From contig NC_134876.1 in NCBI RefSeq assembly GCF_041734735.1, positions 98,244,168 through 98,308,167 of the forward strand: a stretch of DNA of 64,000 nt, written 5' to 3'. The notes beneath the pieces are model-generated. The model was not told the origin of the DNA, did not search any database, and saw only the letters and a program-made list of their open reading frames with translations. The number at the start of each line of letters is the position of its first letter. The first letter of the stretch is position 1. The stretch comes from Babylonia areolata (taxonomy: Eukaryota > Mollusca > Gastropoda > Neogastropoda > Buccinidae). Below, piece after piece: positions 24,360-36,821 of the stretch. The translations under genes and the position numbers were made by a program.

Positions 24360-26115
24360 TTTAAATGTGTGCTGCCACCCTCTGCCTGTGGACACAGACC
24401 ACTTCCTCGGGAAGCACGTTCCAGTCACGGACTGTCATCGGAAAGAACGATCCGAGTCTGCGACCTGTTCTGCACACAATACGGGCAAAAGTTTGGGAAT
24501 GTGCCCTCCTCGCTCTTGATGGCTGGTGTTTAGGAGGTCGCACTTTGCTTCCATGGTTTCCCCGGTGATCTTGTAGAGAGCACACAGACGGGCAGATTTT
24601 CGGCGGCGCTGGAGAGTCGGCCACTGCAAGAGCTCAATCATTTCAGAGACACTGGCCGTCCTCTGGTATCGGTTCAGCACAAAACGAGCAGCTCTGCGTT
24701 GTACCACCTCCAGCCTGTCGATGTCCCTCTGTGCTGTTGGATCCCAGACGGCGCTTGCATATTCCAGTATGGGTCTTGTCAGTGACTTGTACGCCATTAT
24801 CTTGGTGGTAATAGGCGGTCTTTTGAGGTCACGTCTGAGGAATCCGAGGGTCCTGTTAGCTGAAGTAATAACATTATCCATATGAATGTCAAATTTTGTA
24901 TTGCTCTGGATGGTAACTTCTAGATATTTTGTGGAGGACACTATCTTAAGAGACTGTCTGTGCAGGGAGTACGTTGAGACACTGGGGGAGCGCTTGTTGG
25001 TGCAGGTCAGAACTGCACCTTTATCTGGATGAAACCACATCTCCCACTCCTCCTCCCACGTCTCAAGCTCAAGGAGATCTTCCCGCAGGGTGTCATGGTC
25101 GTCAGTGGCGAGGATGAGCCTATAGATGATCCTATCATCGGCAAAGAGGCGCGTGCGCGACTGCACTCTACTCGGCAGATCGTTTATGTAGATCAGGAAT
25201 AGGCACGGTCCTAATACCAATCCTTGGGGAACTCCTGATCTAACTGCTGTGTAGGACGATCTCACTCCATCCACCACCACTGACTGCCGCCGATCCCGCA
25301 GGAAGCTGGCCACCCAGGAATTAATGGACGCTGTAGCGACTAAGCTTATGGATGAGCTATGCATGATTTACTTTATTGAAGGCTTTCGCAAAGTCCATCA
25401 CCATGACGTCCACCTGTCTACCTCTATCCAGGCTGGTGGTTAACTCCTCAAAGAACTCAAGGAGTTGGGACTCACAGGAGTATGATCTGCGGAAGCCGTG
25501 TTGCTCATCTCCCAGGATGCTGTTTTCTTCCAGGTGAGTCATAATATGGCTGACGATGATGTGTTCAAGAATTTTCCCCAGCACACTTGTCTGGGAAATT
25601 GGTCTGTAATTCCCAGCATTGTACTGAGCACCTTTCTTAGAAACAGGGGTCACAGAAGCCTCACGCCAGTCAGATGGTACTTCCCCTGTGCTGAGAGAGC
25701 GTCTGAAGAATCGGGGCAATTTCATTTGCACATTCTTTTAAAACTCTTGGCGTGATTTCCTCTGGTTCAGCGTCTTTTGAGGGGTCAAGGTCAGCCAGTG
25801 TCTTCTTGACACCCTCTTCTGTGATAGTGATGTCGCCCACATCTGGGAAGTCTTCCTGCTTTGTCTTCATGGGGCACTTGCTCGTGAACTGTTCTGAGCT
25901 GTTACTCGCTCCTTCACTGAACGCATTGTTGAAATGGCGGTTGAGTAGTTTGGCCTTTTCTTTAGGCTCTGTTACTAACTTCCCTTGATCTTTTAGGGGG
26001 GAAACACTGGCATTTGAAGTTCGGTATAAAAAATTTAAACAAAACACAACCCCTACATGATCACTGCATGGGGTAGACTGGATCAGGTTTCCAGACAGTT
26101 TCTTAGCAGTTCAGA
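24360..26115 (-). mobile_element. LINE copy B: reverse transcriptase of jockey/CR1 type
   Basis: Three overlapping minus-strand frames cover a large part of ORF2. The first (26,047-25,670) is the linker (LNRHFNNAFSEG, ITEEGVKKTLADLDPSK). The second (25,731-25,357) holds the RT N-terminal motifs (GEVPSDWREASVTPVSKKG, NYRPISQTSVLGKILEHI, DEQHGFRRSYSCESQL, DVMVMDFAKAFNKVNH). The third (25,364-24,435) holds RSGVPQGLVLGPCLFLIYIN, the catalytic FADD box and the thumb/C-terminal part (ITSANRTLGFLRRDLK, YASAVWDPT, RRAARFVLNRYQRTASVSEM). Two frameshifts separate the pieces (about 25,700 and 25,360), and the endonuclease is absent. The motif set fits the jockey/CR1 group of LINEs. Dead but not very old, since long frames persist. 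Confidence 0.92.
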
Positions 26116-26254
26116 ACATGGTCGTAGTTGTGTTATTGAGGGCTAAAGATCCATTCAAAACAACAGACCAGAATATTTCTGGTTGGGCAGACAAACTACT
26201 TCACTGGATCTGTTTACCAACAACGGTTACAATAGATGTCCCATCTGTGTATTC

Positions 26255-26650
26255 ATACACTGTTTCAGGAAATCTAGTTTCAGTTTCTCATGGAAGCAGC
26301 ATTGTGTTCGGACATATCCATATATGCTACACCACATCTGCTAAACAGGTGCCTGACCAGCAACATAACCCAACGTGCATATATAGTTAGGCCTTGAGTT
26401 CACGCAAAAATATTAATTTTGTGTACCTATCAGAGTGTATTTCTTGTAGGTCACAGAATTTTGCCAGGGGACAACCCTTATGTTGCCATAGATTCTATTC
26501 CAGTGTGCCAAGTGCATGCTGCACATGGGACCTTGGTTTATCATCTCATCCCAAGACACCTCAGTGTGAATTTCCAAACCTGGGAGAAGGGGTGAGACCT
26601 GGACTTAGATTCGAACCCAGACCCTCACACTGTATTGGTCATTTATACTG
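26255..26650 (-). repeat. SINE family B, near full length, reversed
   Basis: On the minus strand a B-box-like GGTTCGAATCTAAG is followed by GGATGAGATGATAAACCAAG, a damaged central part with GTTGTCCCCTGGCAAAATTC, then GGTTATGTTGCTGGTCAGGC, CAGATGTGGTGTAGC and an AACTGAAACTAG end. It matches the order of the plus-strand copy at 37.5 kb. Confidence 0.75.
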
Positions 26651-26774
26651 ATTCATTAAAAGCATATATATAAACCCATATGACATATTACATTCCTCCT
26701 TACCTCAGAATGAATTTCTTAGACTTCTCTGTTCTATTTCCACACAATAATCACTGGCTGGCTAGAAACAAGTA

Positions 26775-27964
26775 CGAAGGATGTTCATTAAACATTTCCC
26801 CTGACTTTCTCCTGTTTACTGTAGAAGGCTGAAATTGCACATGTATAATAACCAACATGTATTTCTATAGCTCACATGGTAATATGCATAGCTGAACTTA
26901 TTACAGTTTCTCATTTACAGGTGCAATGGTGGGGTAAGGAATGATAATGGAGCCAGTTGAATGCAGAGCGGTAATCAAGTTTCTGGACTTGAGAGGCTGA
27001 ACACCAAGGGAGACGTTCGATGAAATGAAAGACTTTGGGGAGAAAGTGTGGTCAGAGATCGTTGGAAACGGCTCCCACTCCCGGGCCATTGAAAAAGACA
27101 CCATCTGGCAAGTGGAGCCACTATTTTTGGAAGATCGCCTCATAACCATTCGCCAACTAGCTCAAGATGTCAAGATCTGTGTGGGGACTGTGGAAAAAAC
27201 AATCCATGACCATTAAAATTTTGCACATGCGATGGATTCTCCGGTTGCTCACACCTCTCCAGAAGTAGGAATGAGTCATGTGCTCCCAGGCTCTTGTGGC
27301 CATGTGCTAAGCAAACCAGGACTTCTTCGACAGACTTATCACCCAAGACGTAACATGGGTCCGTCGCTATAATCCAAAGACTAAAGCCCCATTGAAGCAA
27401 TGGAAGCATTAATTTTTGACTCACCACCTCTGAAGTAGGTACGTGCCAAGCCCTCGGCCGGCAAGATCATGCTCACGATCTTTTGAGATCAGCGCGGAAT
27501 AGTGATGATTTATTTCCTGGCAAAGAGTACCACACTTACCAGAAAATACTACGCTTCATTGCTCAAAAACGAGAGGTGTGGCATGCTGATTAAAGGTGTC
27601 CACCCCCTGTAAGACAATGCCCCATGTTGCCCAGACAGCACTGTTCAACGGCTATGAAATCCACCCTCACCCCTCTTACTCTCCCAACCTCGCACCATCT
27701 GACTTCCACTCTTTCCAACCATGAAGTCATTTTTGAAGGGCAAACACTTCCAAAACCATGAAACGCTTATCGAAGTCAAATTGTGGCTTCTGGCCCAACC
27801 TGCAGACTTGTACAGGCAAGGTCTTCACAGCTGCACAAAGCGATGGGAGAAGTGTGTCACCCTTGGTGGTACCTATGAAGAGAAAGACTAATAATTGTGC
27901 CAAGTTTCGTTCCTCTCAGTCCATCAGAAGTGAGTCAGGGGAAATCTTTAATGAACATCCCTCA
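26775..27964 (+). mobile_element. mariner-family DNA transposon, complete ends, dead transposase
   Basis: 1,190 bp bounded by TA on both sides (26,773-26,774 and 27,965-27,966), the mariner target duplication. Terminal inverted repeats of about 31 bp match with few differences (GGATGTTCATTAAACATTTC at the left, GGATGTTCATTAAAGATTTC in the reversed right end). The plus-strand frames encode mariner transposase pieces in order: VECRAVIKFLDLRG (helix-turn-helix), LITIRQLAQDVKICVGTVEK, TQDVTWVRRYNPKTKAPLKQ around the first catalytic Asp, DNAP at the second, YSPNLAPSDFHSF at the third, and the C-terminal MKSFLKGKHF ... KRWEKCVTLGGTYEEKD. Several stops and frameshifts and a shortened DNA-binding region disable it. 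The size is usual for the family. Confidence 0.93.
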
Positions 27965-27966
27965 TA

Positions 27967-28160
27967 GGCTGGACAGATCAGACTTGGTCTGTGTTCAGTC
28001 ATTTTTGCATAGGGTTTCATGTGATACTGTTAATATTTAAGTTTTTATTTATCTATGGTCTTAAGGTAATGAATTGTCGGTATGTTGGGTCTTTTATTAT
28101 GGTGGGGGTATGAAAAGTGTATTTCAGTTGTGGTGGAAATGTGTGTGTGTGTATTCTATT
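27967..28160. other. Short spacer
   Basis: T-rich sequence between the mariner and a reversed SINE; nothing recognised. Confidence 0.4.
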
Positions 28161-28164
28161 GTTT

Positions 28165-28385
28165 TTTTCATTTTGTTTTTATTGCATTGTATTGTATTGT
28201 ATTGTATTGTATTGTATTACTCTTTAGTCACAACACATTTGTCTGTGCGAAATTTGGGCTGCTCTCCCCAGGGAGAATGCATCGCTACACTGAGAGTGCC
28301 ACCTATTTAATGAAAAAAAAAAGCTGGCAATTTTATTTGTTTTCCTATCTAAGTGGATTCTTCTACAGATTTTTGCCAACAACTA
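28165..28385 (-). repeat. SINE family A, reversed 3' half with expanded (ACAAT)n tail
   Basis: On the minus strand: CTACAGAATTTTGCC-like start, CCACTTAGATAGGAAAAC, GGTGGCACTCTCAGTGTAGC, CTGGGGAGAGCAGCCCAAAT, then TGTTGTGACTAAAGAG and a tail of about eight ACAAT units (plus strand ATTGT, 28,179-28,220). The order matches the 47.4-kb copy, but the 5' half is missing. Confidence 0.75.
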
Positions 28386-30465
28386 TATGTACAATACAAA
28401 CACAGACACACAGGCACAAACACACAACCACACGCAACACCTGACAAGCAACCACAGTCATACACTAAACACACACTCACCAATACAAATACACAATCTG
28501 AAATCAGAACAGCATTTAATTACAATTCTGAACAAGTAAAAAGCCAAATATGGTACAGCAAGTGGACAAATTAAGTGAAACATGTGTATGACACCTGAAT
28601 GAAACATCACCGAAACAACCGGACACAACAAATAAAACATACACTGATAATAGTAACATACAACAAATGAACAACACATAAACAAAACATCTTGTAACAA
28701 GTAAACAAGACAGCTTATTACACACCAAACAGTACAGTGACACACAACTGGTGAACAACACACTGATGAAGCATCGTACAAATGGTGAACACAAGACATT
28801 AGAAGCTCATGTTCAATGAACAATAATGGTGACGTGTTAATGTAAAATGAGACTGACCTCCAATGGTCTCCTGAACCATGCTAGTTTAACAGAATTCAGC
28901 ATTCTTACACTTAAGTAACCCATCTGAAGGACAGTCCAGTATATATGTATTTAGCACCCAGTTAAACAGAGGGGACAGACAATTTTCATGTTCACCCTGA
29001 AAGCCCAAAAAATGTATGCTTTTCTCCAAAATGAGCCATGTATGACAGTGATTTGGACTGATAAACTGGATGATGGACAAATGTTGCATGTGGTTTCAAA
29101 ACAAATGGAACGTAGTTCTATCATTTACATATCCAAGATCAGGACAAATTTTCTATAAATTTCTTCTTCTTTTTTTTTTTAATGAAAGTTGACAGTCTAT
29201 CATATTACTTGATCAAAGATTATTTTCCCCAAAAAATACTAAAAAAGAATTTTATAAATTAAGAAGCAAGAGACGACTAAATAAAGACTCTAAATTAAAT
29301 TAAACAATCACAAAAGAATCAGATGAGAATAACCCTTGTATCCACAAATCTCTACATAGCATTCTTAAGGGAAAATGACAAATTCCCCCAAATGGTGGGT
29401 ATTTGTCGAAGGCCACTTGTTTCCTTTTCCTTCTTTTTTTTTCATTTTTTGTTTCTGTGAAGATAGCATTCTCTATGGAAAACAACTGGGGCATTATAAC
29501 CAGCCCTACAACAGTAGTTTGGCAATATCAAACATTAAAAGGATTAAATTCCTCTTCACACCTTGTCAATCAACACTGGAAATCCAAACCATGTTAACAG
29601 CTATTTCAGTTTTTGAAGATTTTTTTTTTAACAGTGTCACAAGTGAGATCATTTGAGTCAAATTATCTGCACATTTAACACACTGTGAACATTCAAATAC
29701 ATGCAAACACATACACACAGACACAAACACATAAAGACATGCGCACACACATACATACACAATGTGATCAACATCTGGACCACTCACCAAAATGCTGGGA
29801 ATACAGATATGTACCATCATGAGCAAATGCTGATGTTCCCACAATCACTGGAATCAAAGAACACTAACCAAAGCTACAAAAAAAAAAAAGAATGGGTCCC
29901 ATGTATATATCACAATAAAGTTCATCAGGACTGGTTTTTCATTAACTACTGACCACACCAGTTGAAACCTGGGCCTTAAAAACAGGGTAAGAATTGGGGG
30001 CTCTCACCATTTCATACAATACTATACTGTAGCAATTCATTGTCAGATAAAATATTGCCGGACTGCCAAACACCAATTCTGTGGCCAGAACGGGTGAGTT
30101 CACTTACCCACCTGTAGCATTCACACTGGCTTCAGTGTGCTGCAGCATGAGGAAGTTTATGTCAGCAACAGTCTCAACAGCGCATAGTTTAATAGGAACA
30201 ATGTGCCATTTTTACAATGCATAAAATTCCCAAAAGATGAAGACATTTCCATCCCCTGTCATGTACATACAACCAGTAAAGACAATAAGATACCGGCCAA
30301 CATTCTTTCATGAAAACAATCAGAGAAAAAGTTGAAAACAACTCTTCAATCCTGTATCTTCCTCCATGCTGACAGTCATGTTGGGTTCTGTGGAAGGTCT
30401 CACACATAGGTACTGGCAACCACTGTTTACCATGAGCAATTTATCATGACAAGAGAGAATAAAAG

Positions 30466-30499
<34 letters not shown>

Positions 30500-30690
30500 A
30501 AGATTATCTCTTTCCTGTGTTTATTGGAAACAGAAACTAGCACTGTGAACAAAGGTTCATTACATGAATGTACAATCACATGCAAATATTCACTTCTGAC
30601 TGACATCCTGTCTTACAGTTGGCAGTCAGTCCAGTCTTCACAAAATGACAGATATACCAAACACCAGTCTGTGAGGTTTTCAATGGATTG
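28386..30690. other. Gene-free spacer
   Basis: Unremarkable AT-rich sequence with CA-rich patches (28,395-28,500 and 29,700-29,765), T- and A-runs, and a (GT)n tract at 30,469-30,500. No protein family or RNA gene is recognised on either strand. Part of it could be transcribed as distal UTR, but nothing shows that. Confidence 0.4.
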
Positions 30691-30704
30691 CTTTTCCCTC
30701 TTGC

Positions 30705-30845
30705 TTCTAAGTGTGGTACACAGTATTGTTTCACTTTCTTCTTCAACATGGTACAGGGCATTGTTTCACTTTCTTCTTTAATGTGGTACACGGCATTGTT
30801 TCACTTTTCTTCTTCAATGTGATACAAGGTATTGTTTCACTTTCA
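30705..30845. repeat. Four-copy 36-nt tandem repeat
   Basis: Four imperfect units with GGTACACAGTATTGTTTCAC and CTTTCTTCTTCAA. Confidence 0.8.
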
Positions 30846-31109
30846 ATAAAGTTGTGGTGTGGGCACTGTCACAACAGACCAGCATCAACCACTTCTGTTC
30901 CATGCTCACACCTATGTTTACCTGTTGAATGGATCTTTTTAACCCCATCACTGCTGACCCTTGGCGAAATGAAATCAGTTTATCATGGGTTTCAAGTGCA
31001 GTTACTACTTCTTGTGTGCTTCTCAATGCTGTCACTGCTTTGTTAAACAAACATATTGCAATAAAAAAAAACATAATGCAATCACAAGAGAGAGAAGTTC
31101 AAATAAAGA

Positions 31110-31548
31110 ACTGTGACGGACATCCTGACCTGTAATCACAATCTGACGTCAGTGAGGTGAAGGTGACAGCCCTTCACTGACATCCTGACCTGTAATCACA
31201 ATCTGACATCAGTGAGGTGACATCTGACATCAGTATCACAATCTGACATCAGTGAGGTGACAGTCCTTCACTGACATCCTGACCTGTAATCACAATCTGA
31301 CATCAGTGAGGTGACAGTCCTTCACTGACATCCTGACCTGTAATCACAATCTGACATCAGTGAGGTGACAGTCCTTCACTGACATCCTGACCTGTAATCA
31401 CAATCTGACATCAGTGAGGTGACAGTCCTTCACTGACATCCTGACCTGTAATCACAATCTGACATCAGTGAGGTGACAGTCCTTCACTGACATCCTGACC
31501 TGTAATCACAATCTGACATCAGTGAGGTGACAGTCCTTCACTGACAAG
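31110..31548. repeat. 54-bp minisatellite, about eight units
   Basis: Units contain GACATCCTGACCTGTAATCA, CAATCTGACATCAGTGAGG and TGACAGTCCTTCACT. The inner units are almost identical; the first and last are diverged. A single inverted relative of the last unit lies at 43,262-43,320. Confidence 0.9.
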
Positions 31549-32384
31549 CACACTGATAAGTAGCAGTCAAGGGTTTTAAAAACAAGACAACTGAAGATTA
31601 TTTTACCTCTAAACGCAATCTGCCAAAGAGGCCCTGGTAGTTGATTCTTCACTACTTATTTTGTCACTGCTTTATTCATTAAAAAGAAAGAAAGAAATTA
31701 TCAAACAAATTCTCCCACAAAGCACAGTGGAGAGGAGAGGAAAAGTCCTGTCCTGCACAGGCTTTGAGGCCAATATATTCCTATGTGGGTGCTTTCCCAC
31801 TTCACCACCACTCCAAACAATACCACAAGTCATACACATGATCAAGAAGCTGGGATTGTGAGCAATAGGAAAAAATCCTCCTTGAAAACAGAAAAAAACA
31901 ACTGTGAGTCTGCAGTGAGTGAGACTGTGAGCAATGAAAGGTAAGACCCTCTTTATGATTAGACTGAAATCAATTTCAGATGATCAAGATTGAGTTTGAA
32001 ATGAACAAAGTCGTTGAATTTTCAAGTAATCAGATTGAAAGCACCAGAAGAAAATTCCAACTTGAACAAAACAAATTCAGCGTATAAGTTCACAGTGAAA
32101 AGTTTCCGAAAGTTCACTTCGTTCAGCAATACACAACACTGTGGCACTGCTTATGTGAAAGTGAAAAACAAGAATCTCAATCTTCAATTCTAAAGTTGGT
32201 CTGGTCAATTCAACATGATTAAACAATTGGAAGTGTTGGATATTTTCAAGTTTTTGTCGGTCTGTATTTATAGTTGGTTCTTTACTGCTCTTGGTTGAAA
32301 GTAGTAATCAACAATATGGGTCTAGCCACAGCGTTTTTTCACCACAGAGCAACATCAGCATAATGCTGGGCTTCGCTGGGGAGT
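31549..32384. other. Gene-free spacer
   Basis: Nothing recognised on either strand. Confidence 0.4.
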
Positions 32385-32745
32385 GCAGCTTTCAGATGTA
32401 TGCTCTGTTGGTTTTGACCATGTGGTACCAGTCCTGGGACAGGGTGCACAAGTGATCTTAAAGGTTACAGGTTCCCATAGCCTTTTATGGCCACTGCGGC
32501 AGTATGTTCATCTTATTCACTGTGTTTAAGGCTCAACATTGGAAGCTGAGGCCCTCTCCTCTCCTTCCACAGGTATAACCTTCCCCAACAGAAGTCAGGT
32601 ACCCGTTCACACCTGGGTGGAACTGAGGAAAACTGGAGTACAGTGCCCTTCCCAAGGACACAACACCATGCTGAAACGGGGCCTTGAACCCTGATCACTG
32701 GTGAACACTGCAGTCCAAAGCAAAACCGATTCTGCCACGGTGCCT
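32385..32745 (-). repeat. SINE family C, reversed
   Basis: Read on the minus strand, an A-box-like GGCACCGTGGCAGAATCGGT is followed by CACCAGTGATCAGGGTTCAA (B-box), GGTGTTGTGTCCTTGGGAAG, CACCCAGGTGTGAACGGGTA and a tail with GAGAGGGCCTCAGCTTCCAA. The same ordered blocks occur on the plus strand at 54,062-54,335. Confidence 0.7.
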
Positions 32746-35360
32746 CCAAAGCGATCTGAACATAAGCTAAATCTGCTATCATATATTAATATGAGCTAAA
32801 TCTGCTATCATATATCAATATGAGCTAAATCTCCTATTATATTTCAACATCAGTAAATCTGATTATTGGTAACAATTTTCCGAAGTCTATGGTAACTCTG
32901 CAGACTTACGGAAAATGCTTTCCACTACACATACTTGGTGTGTGCTGAAAGATGACTTGTGCAATCTTCTGAAGGTCCTAATGCCACTGACCTTAACTGT
33001 TGTATCTTCATATCTTTTGTAATGTTCTGCAGGATGAGCAAAAGTGCAGTAACATCTTGATAACCAGTATAAGTCATCACAGTGCTGAGGTCTCCAAGTC
33101 TCGATGACGATTGAAGACTGCAGAAACTGTTGGGTAAAAGGAAGGTGGTTCCTGATTCAACCAAATGCAAGCAAGAAAAAAATACCATTCCAAGTTCACA
33201 TTAAAAAGACTATGGAAACAACATCATATAAAACATAACATGTCTTATGTAAAAGGCTAAAATCAGATTACCAAAAGTGTTCAAGCTGGAATTAACAGAT
33301 ACAGGAATATATCACACTATGAGAAAGCTCATATCTGGTCCATAAAAAAGACATGAAAATTGCCTGGTGCCTAGAGATGAACACGTTGATACAAAACGCT
33401 TAAAAAAAAAACCCTAACTTCCTCTTGTGAATGTGCTCACCATGTATCTCTGGAATGTGACTCAAGTGTTATTGTGCACGACACTACACTGTCGTCATTT
33501 TCTTTCCACAAAGAAGCAAGCTAAAACCTGGTCAGACATGCACCCCTGAACAAACAAACTTATCTCTGTGAGGCCTGCTCAGTGCTACATTGTCTACATG
33601 ACACAACACTTGCACTGCAGCACTACAGACAGGAATTCTGCTGGGAAAGCAGAAGACAGCAACCACCCAACACAAACTGTTGTTCCTGTGCGCTGTGCTT
33701 GTGTCATGTAGCTCCTGCTGGGTAACTCTAATCTAGTTTCTGCAACAAACACTAATGGGAAAACAAAATGCTATTCATACATGGGGAACATTTCTTAAGG
33801 CATTAGGGTAGGAAGGCCTAATTGCGAGCAGTGTGAAACTGCAAATAGTTTGTGTACCACATCATTTCGAACCGTTCTCACTACACACATTTCACAATTT
33901 GACATCTGCTCTGACCTCGTTCTAATACCTTAATGAATAACCATTTCCAAGAACTAATCAAAGATCAGCTATATCTGGCTATTTCTGTGCTCTTTCTTCT
34001 CTTCACACACCACTGCCTACCAAGTTCACAAACACGCTCTCAAAATCCTTAAATCAAGGGAAGCAAGTAGTAGGACTTGAACTTTGAAACAGTTTAAAAT
34101 AGCTGATTGGATTGGATATGTTGAATAAATTGGGCATTACAAGCGGTGGGAGAATTTAAGAAAGCGTGTTGGTGACAGATCAAGATATCAGTTTTGACAG
34201 GAATCTCCAAAACAGTGTTGTTTGCAACTAGACCATAGGATATTTTGACATGAGTATATTTGCATGCAATGCTACACACCTACTGAGCACTCTCAAAAGA
34301 GAGTGAGGTGTGGGGGGGGGGGTGTTTAAATGTGTGTGTGTGTGTGTGTGTGTGTGAGTGCATGTGTGATCAAAACCAACGATACAACAGTTTTGTGTGA
34401 TGTACCAAAAATATGTTAAATCTAATGAGTTCCAGACCTGCTTCTGTTGTAATTGTCCAGAAGTACCCAAAACCATCGTTTGCAATTAGAATTGCCCGTT
34501 CCCATTTACCCTCACGCACCACTGCTATTTCAACCACTGAAAAAATGTTGAAGGAGTAGATGAACTTTTCCTGGTGCAATCAGTCTGAGAACGCCTTCAA
34601 AAACAGAAAAACTACATTCAAGGATCATACACCTGTTATCTGTACAATACACACGTTTAGCTGATTGCTTCGACTGGACTGTTCGCAATTAGGCCTACCT
34701 GCCCTACTCTTCAGAAACATAATCCATGGTGAATGTTCCCCTACATCCAAATGTCTAAGGGGCATTAGTGAAGGTCTAACACACAAACAAACAGTGTTTA
34801 GGAAGCCCTGAGGAAGAGCTGGGGGAGCAGGAAAGAAAGGAATGCATACACAGCCAACTACATCTCAAAAGACTATTTAAAAAAATCAAATCATACATCA
34901 GTATGATGTTTAACATTGTTCTATGCTGTGTACCTCTAACAACATTCACACCACAATCTTTGTCAGCATTATTTTTTTCAAAAAGACACTAAGTTATAAA
35001 AAAATAAAAATAAACCCAAACAAAACTCACTGCTGGGCAGAACAGCACAAATAAAATTGTGCCTAAAGTAACACTGGCTTGAAGTTTTAGCAAATTAACA
35101 ATTCAAAATAAGGAGCATGGGACTAAAGACCACTATGGAAATTCCCAAAGAAGTCTCTTCACAAAGTACAGCATGCAACAGCCATACACCCCAAGAAAAA
35201 AAAATACAACTCTGACAACAACAATAAACAAATAAATAAAATTCAACATGGTCATAAAGCAGTTCATGCAGCACCAAAATAAAGACTTTGATCCCAATAG
35301 CACTCTGGACTGTATTTACAATTCAACACAAGACTGGTCTCAGTGGCACTATGACCATAC
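32746..35360. other. Spacer, possibly distal DLG5 flank
   Basis: Three short tandem copies (CTAAATCTGCTATCATATAT) at 32,765-32,850 and a G-run plus (GT)n at 34,310-34,355 are the only structures I see. No gene is recognised. Confidence 0.4.
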
Positions 35361-35361
35361 A

Positions 35362-35480
35362 GTTCAGCTGTTCAAATCAACCAGATTACCTGGACAGTTC
35401 AGCTGTTCAAATCAACCAGATTACCTGGACAGTTCAGCTGTTCAAATCAACCAGATTACCTGGACAGTTCAGCTGTTCAA
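35362..35480. repeat. 35-bp tandem repeat, 3.3 copies
   Basis: Perfect units with CAGTTCAGCTGTTCAAATCA and ACCAGATTACCTGGA. Confidence 0.9.
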
Positions 35481-35742
35481 GTGTCTGATCATTCAAAAAA
35501 CAAGGATGAACAACAGTCACAAGACAGGACTCACACAGACATTGTTTTTCCCTGCCTGGTCTGTTCACAAAGACTGAGCAAGCTGGTCTCTCCGCCAGTT
35601 ATTTCAGTTGCGTCTGTTGGTGTGGGACTCATCAGACACACACAGGGAGACACACTGAGGACAGCAATGTCCAGAAGAATTGAACCTTGCCAACAGGTTG
35701 TGCAAGGAACAATGCCTCTGCTCAGAGCCACAACCATTTCTG

Positions 35743-35748
35743 TTTATT
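35743..35748 (-). terminator. Candidate poly(A) signal of DLG5
   Basis: AATAAA on the minus strand about 1.5 kb downstream of the DLG5 stop codon. It is the first such hexamer I noticed past the stop-codon minisatellite. Use is unproven. Confidence 0.25.
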
Positions 35749-35988
35749 CCAATTTTCTGTAGTTTGTTTGCATATGCATATGTACTAACAGTAATTTCAT
35801 ATACTAAATAGTTAGTGAGGTTGTTTTGTACACCTACATACTATTCTTGCATGCCACAGCCACAGAAAAGGCAGCAAGTTGTTCTGACACTGTTCCGCTA
35901 TGAAACAGAAGGGAAAGATGAGGTCAAAGCACCTCACTGCAGCCTTGTGAGATGAGGGGAAAAACAACAGTGTTTTGGCATATTCACT

Positions 35989-36445
35989 GAGTGGTGGCCT
36001 AGTGGTAACGCATCTGCCTAGGAAGCGGGAAAATCTCAGCGTACAGATCAATCCCACACTTGCCAGAATTTAACCCTCCTCCACCAGACTTTGGTCTGGA
36101 TGCTAGTCATTCAGATGAAACAATAAACTGAGGTCCAGTATGTAGCAGGCACTTAGCACACGTAAAAGAACCCACAGCTACAAGAGAGCTGCCCTTGGCA
36201 AAATTTCGAAGAAAAATCCACTCTAATATGTGCGTGTGTGTGTGTGCGTACGTGCGTGTATGCGTATGCGTGTGCGTGCATGTGTGTGAGTGTGTGTGCC
36301 TGTAAAGGCTGACTGAACAACAGGAAATGAATGATGAGCATCAGAACACTGCTCAAAGTAGGTTCTACCCAGGTAGGCAGCCTGTTGTGCAAATGTCTTT
36401 GACCATGGGTCAGCGCTGTTCAAGTATCCGTATCAACCAATCAAT
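35989..36445 (+). repeat. Composite SINE: family-A front, family-E tail
   Basis: The first part (35,989-36,230) has the family-A head (GTGGCCTAGTGGTAACGC, B-box decayed) and the shared central module (GAAACAATAAACTGAGGTCC, CGTAAAAGAACCCACAGC). A GT/GC microsatellite follows. The last part (36,300-36,445) matches the 3' end of family E (AATGAATGATGAGC, CTACCCAGGTAGGCAGCCTG, TTGTGCAAATG, and a CAACCAATCAAT end). It is either a nested/adjacent pair or a true chimera. Confidence 0.6.
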
Positions 36446-36821
36446 ATGATCTGAACAGTGAGAATCCCACATGATAGATGCCTGTGGCTGTGAGTCCCCT
36501 GACTGTCAAGCAGGGACTGCCCTGAATGCTGCCTGAGGCATGAAAGAAGGGGAGTTAAGTGAGTGGAGCAGTGGTCTGCAACAAACCCACATGAGGCATC
36601 CATTTCTGTGCTCACTGGGACAGGTGCCTCTACACATTTTAGCCTCCCCCCCCCCCCCACCCCCCATATTTGCACTGATGATTCAAAACATTGACATCAC
36701 TTGTTTTTGCGAAAGTCAGGAAAGCTGAAACACAAAGACCATTTGCACAGCTATTATTTCAACTAAAGTTTTCTCAAAATGACTATTTCTGTATATGTGG
36801 TTGTAGCTCTGAACAGATGGG

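Noticed and set aside
27967-35700. Searched for a hidden host gene between the mariner and DLG5
   Set aside because: No domain, conserved block or convincing exon chain was found on either strand; only SINEs and short tandem repeats.
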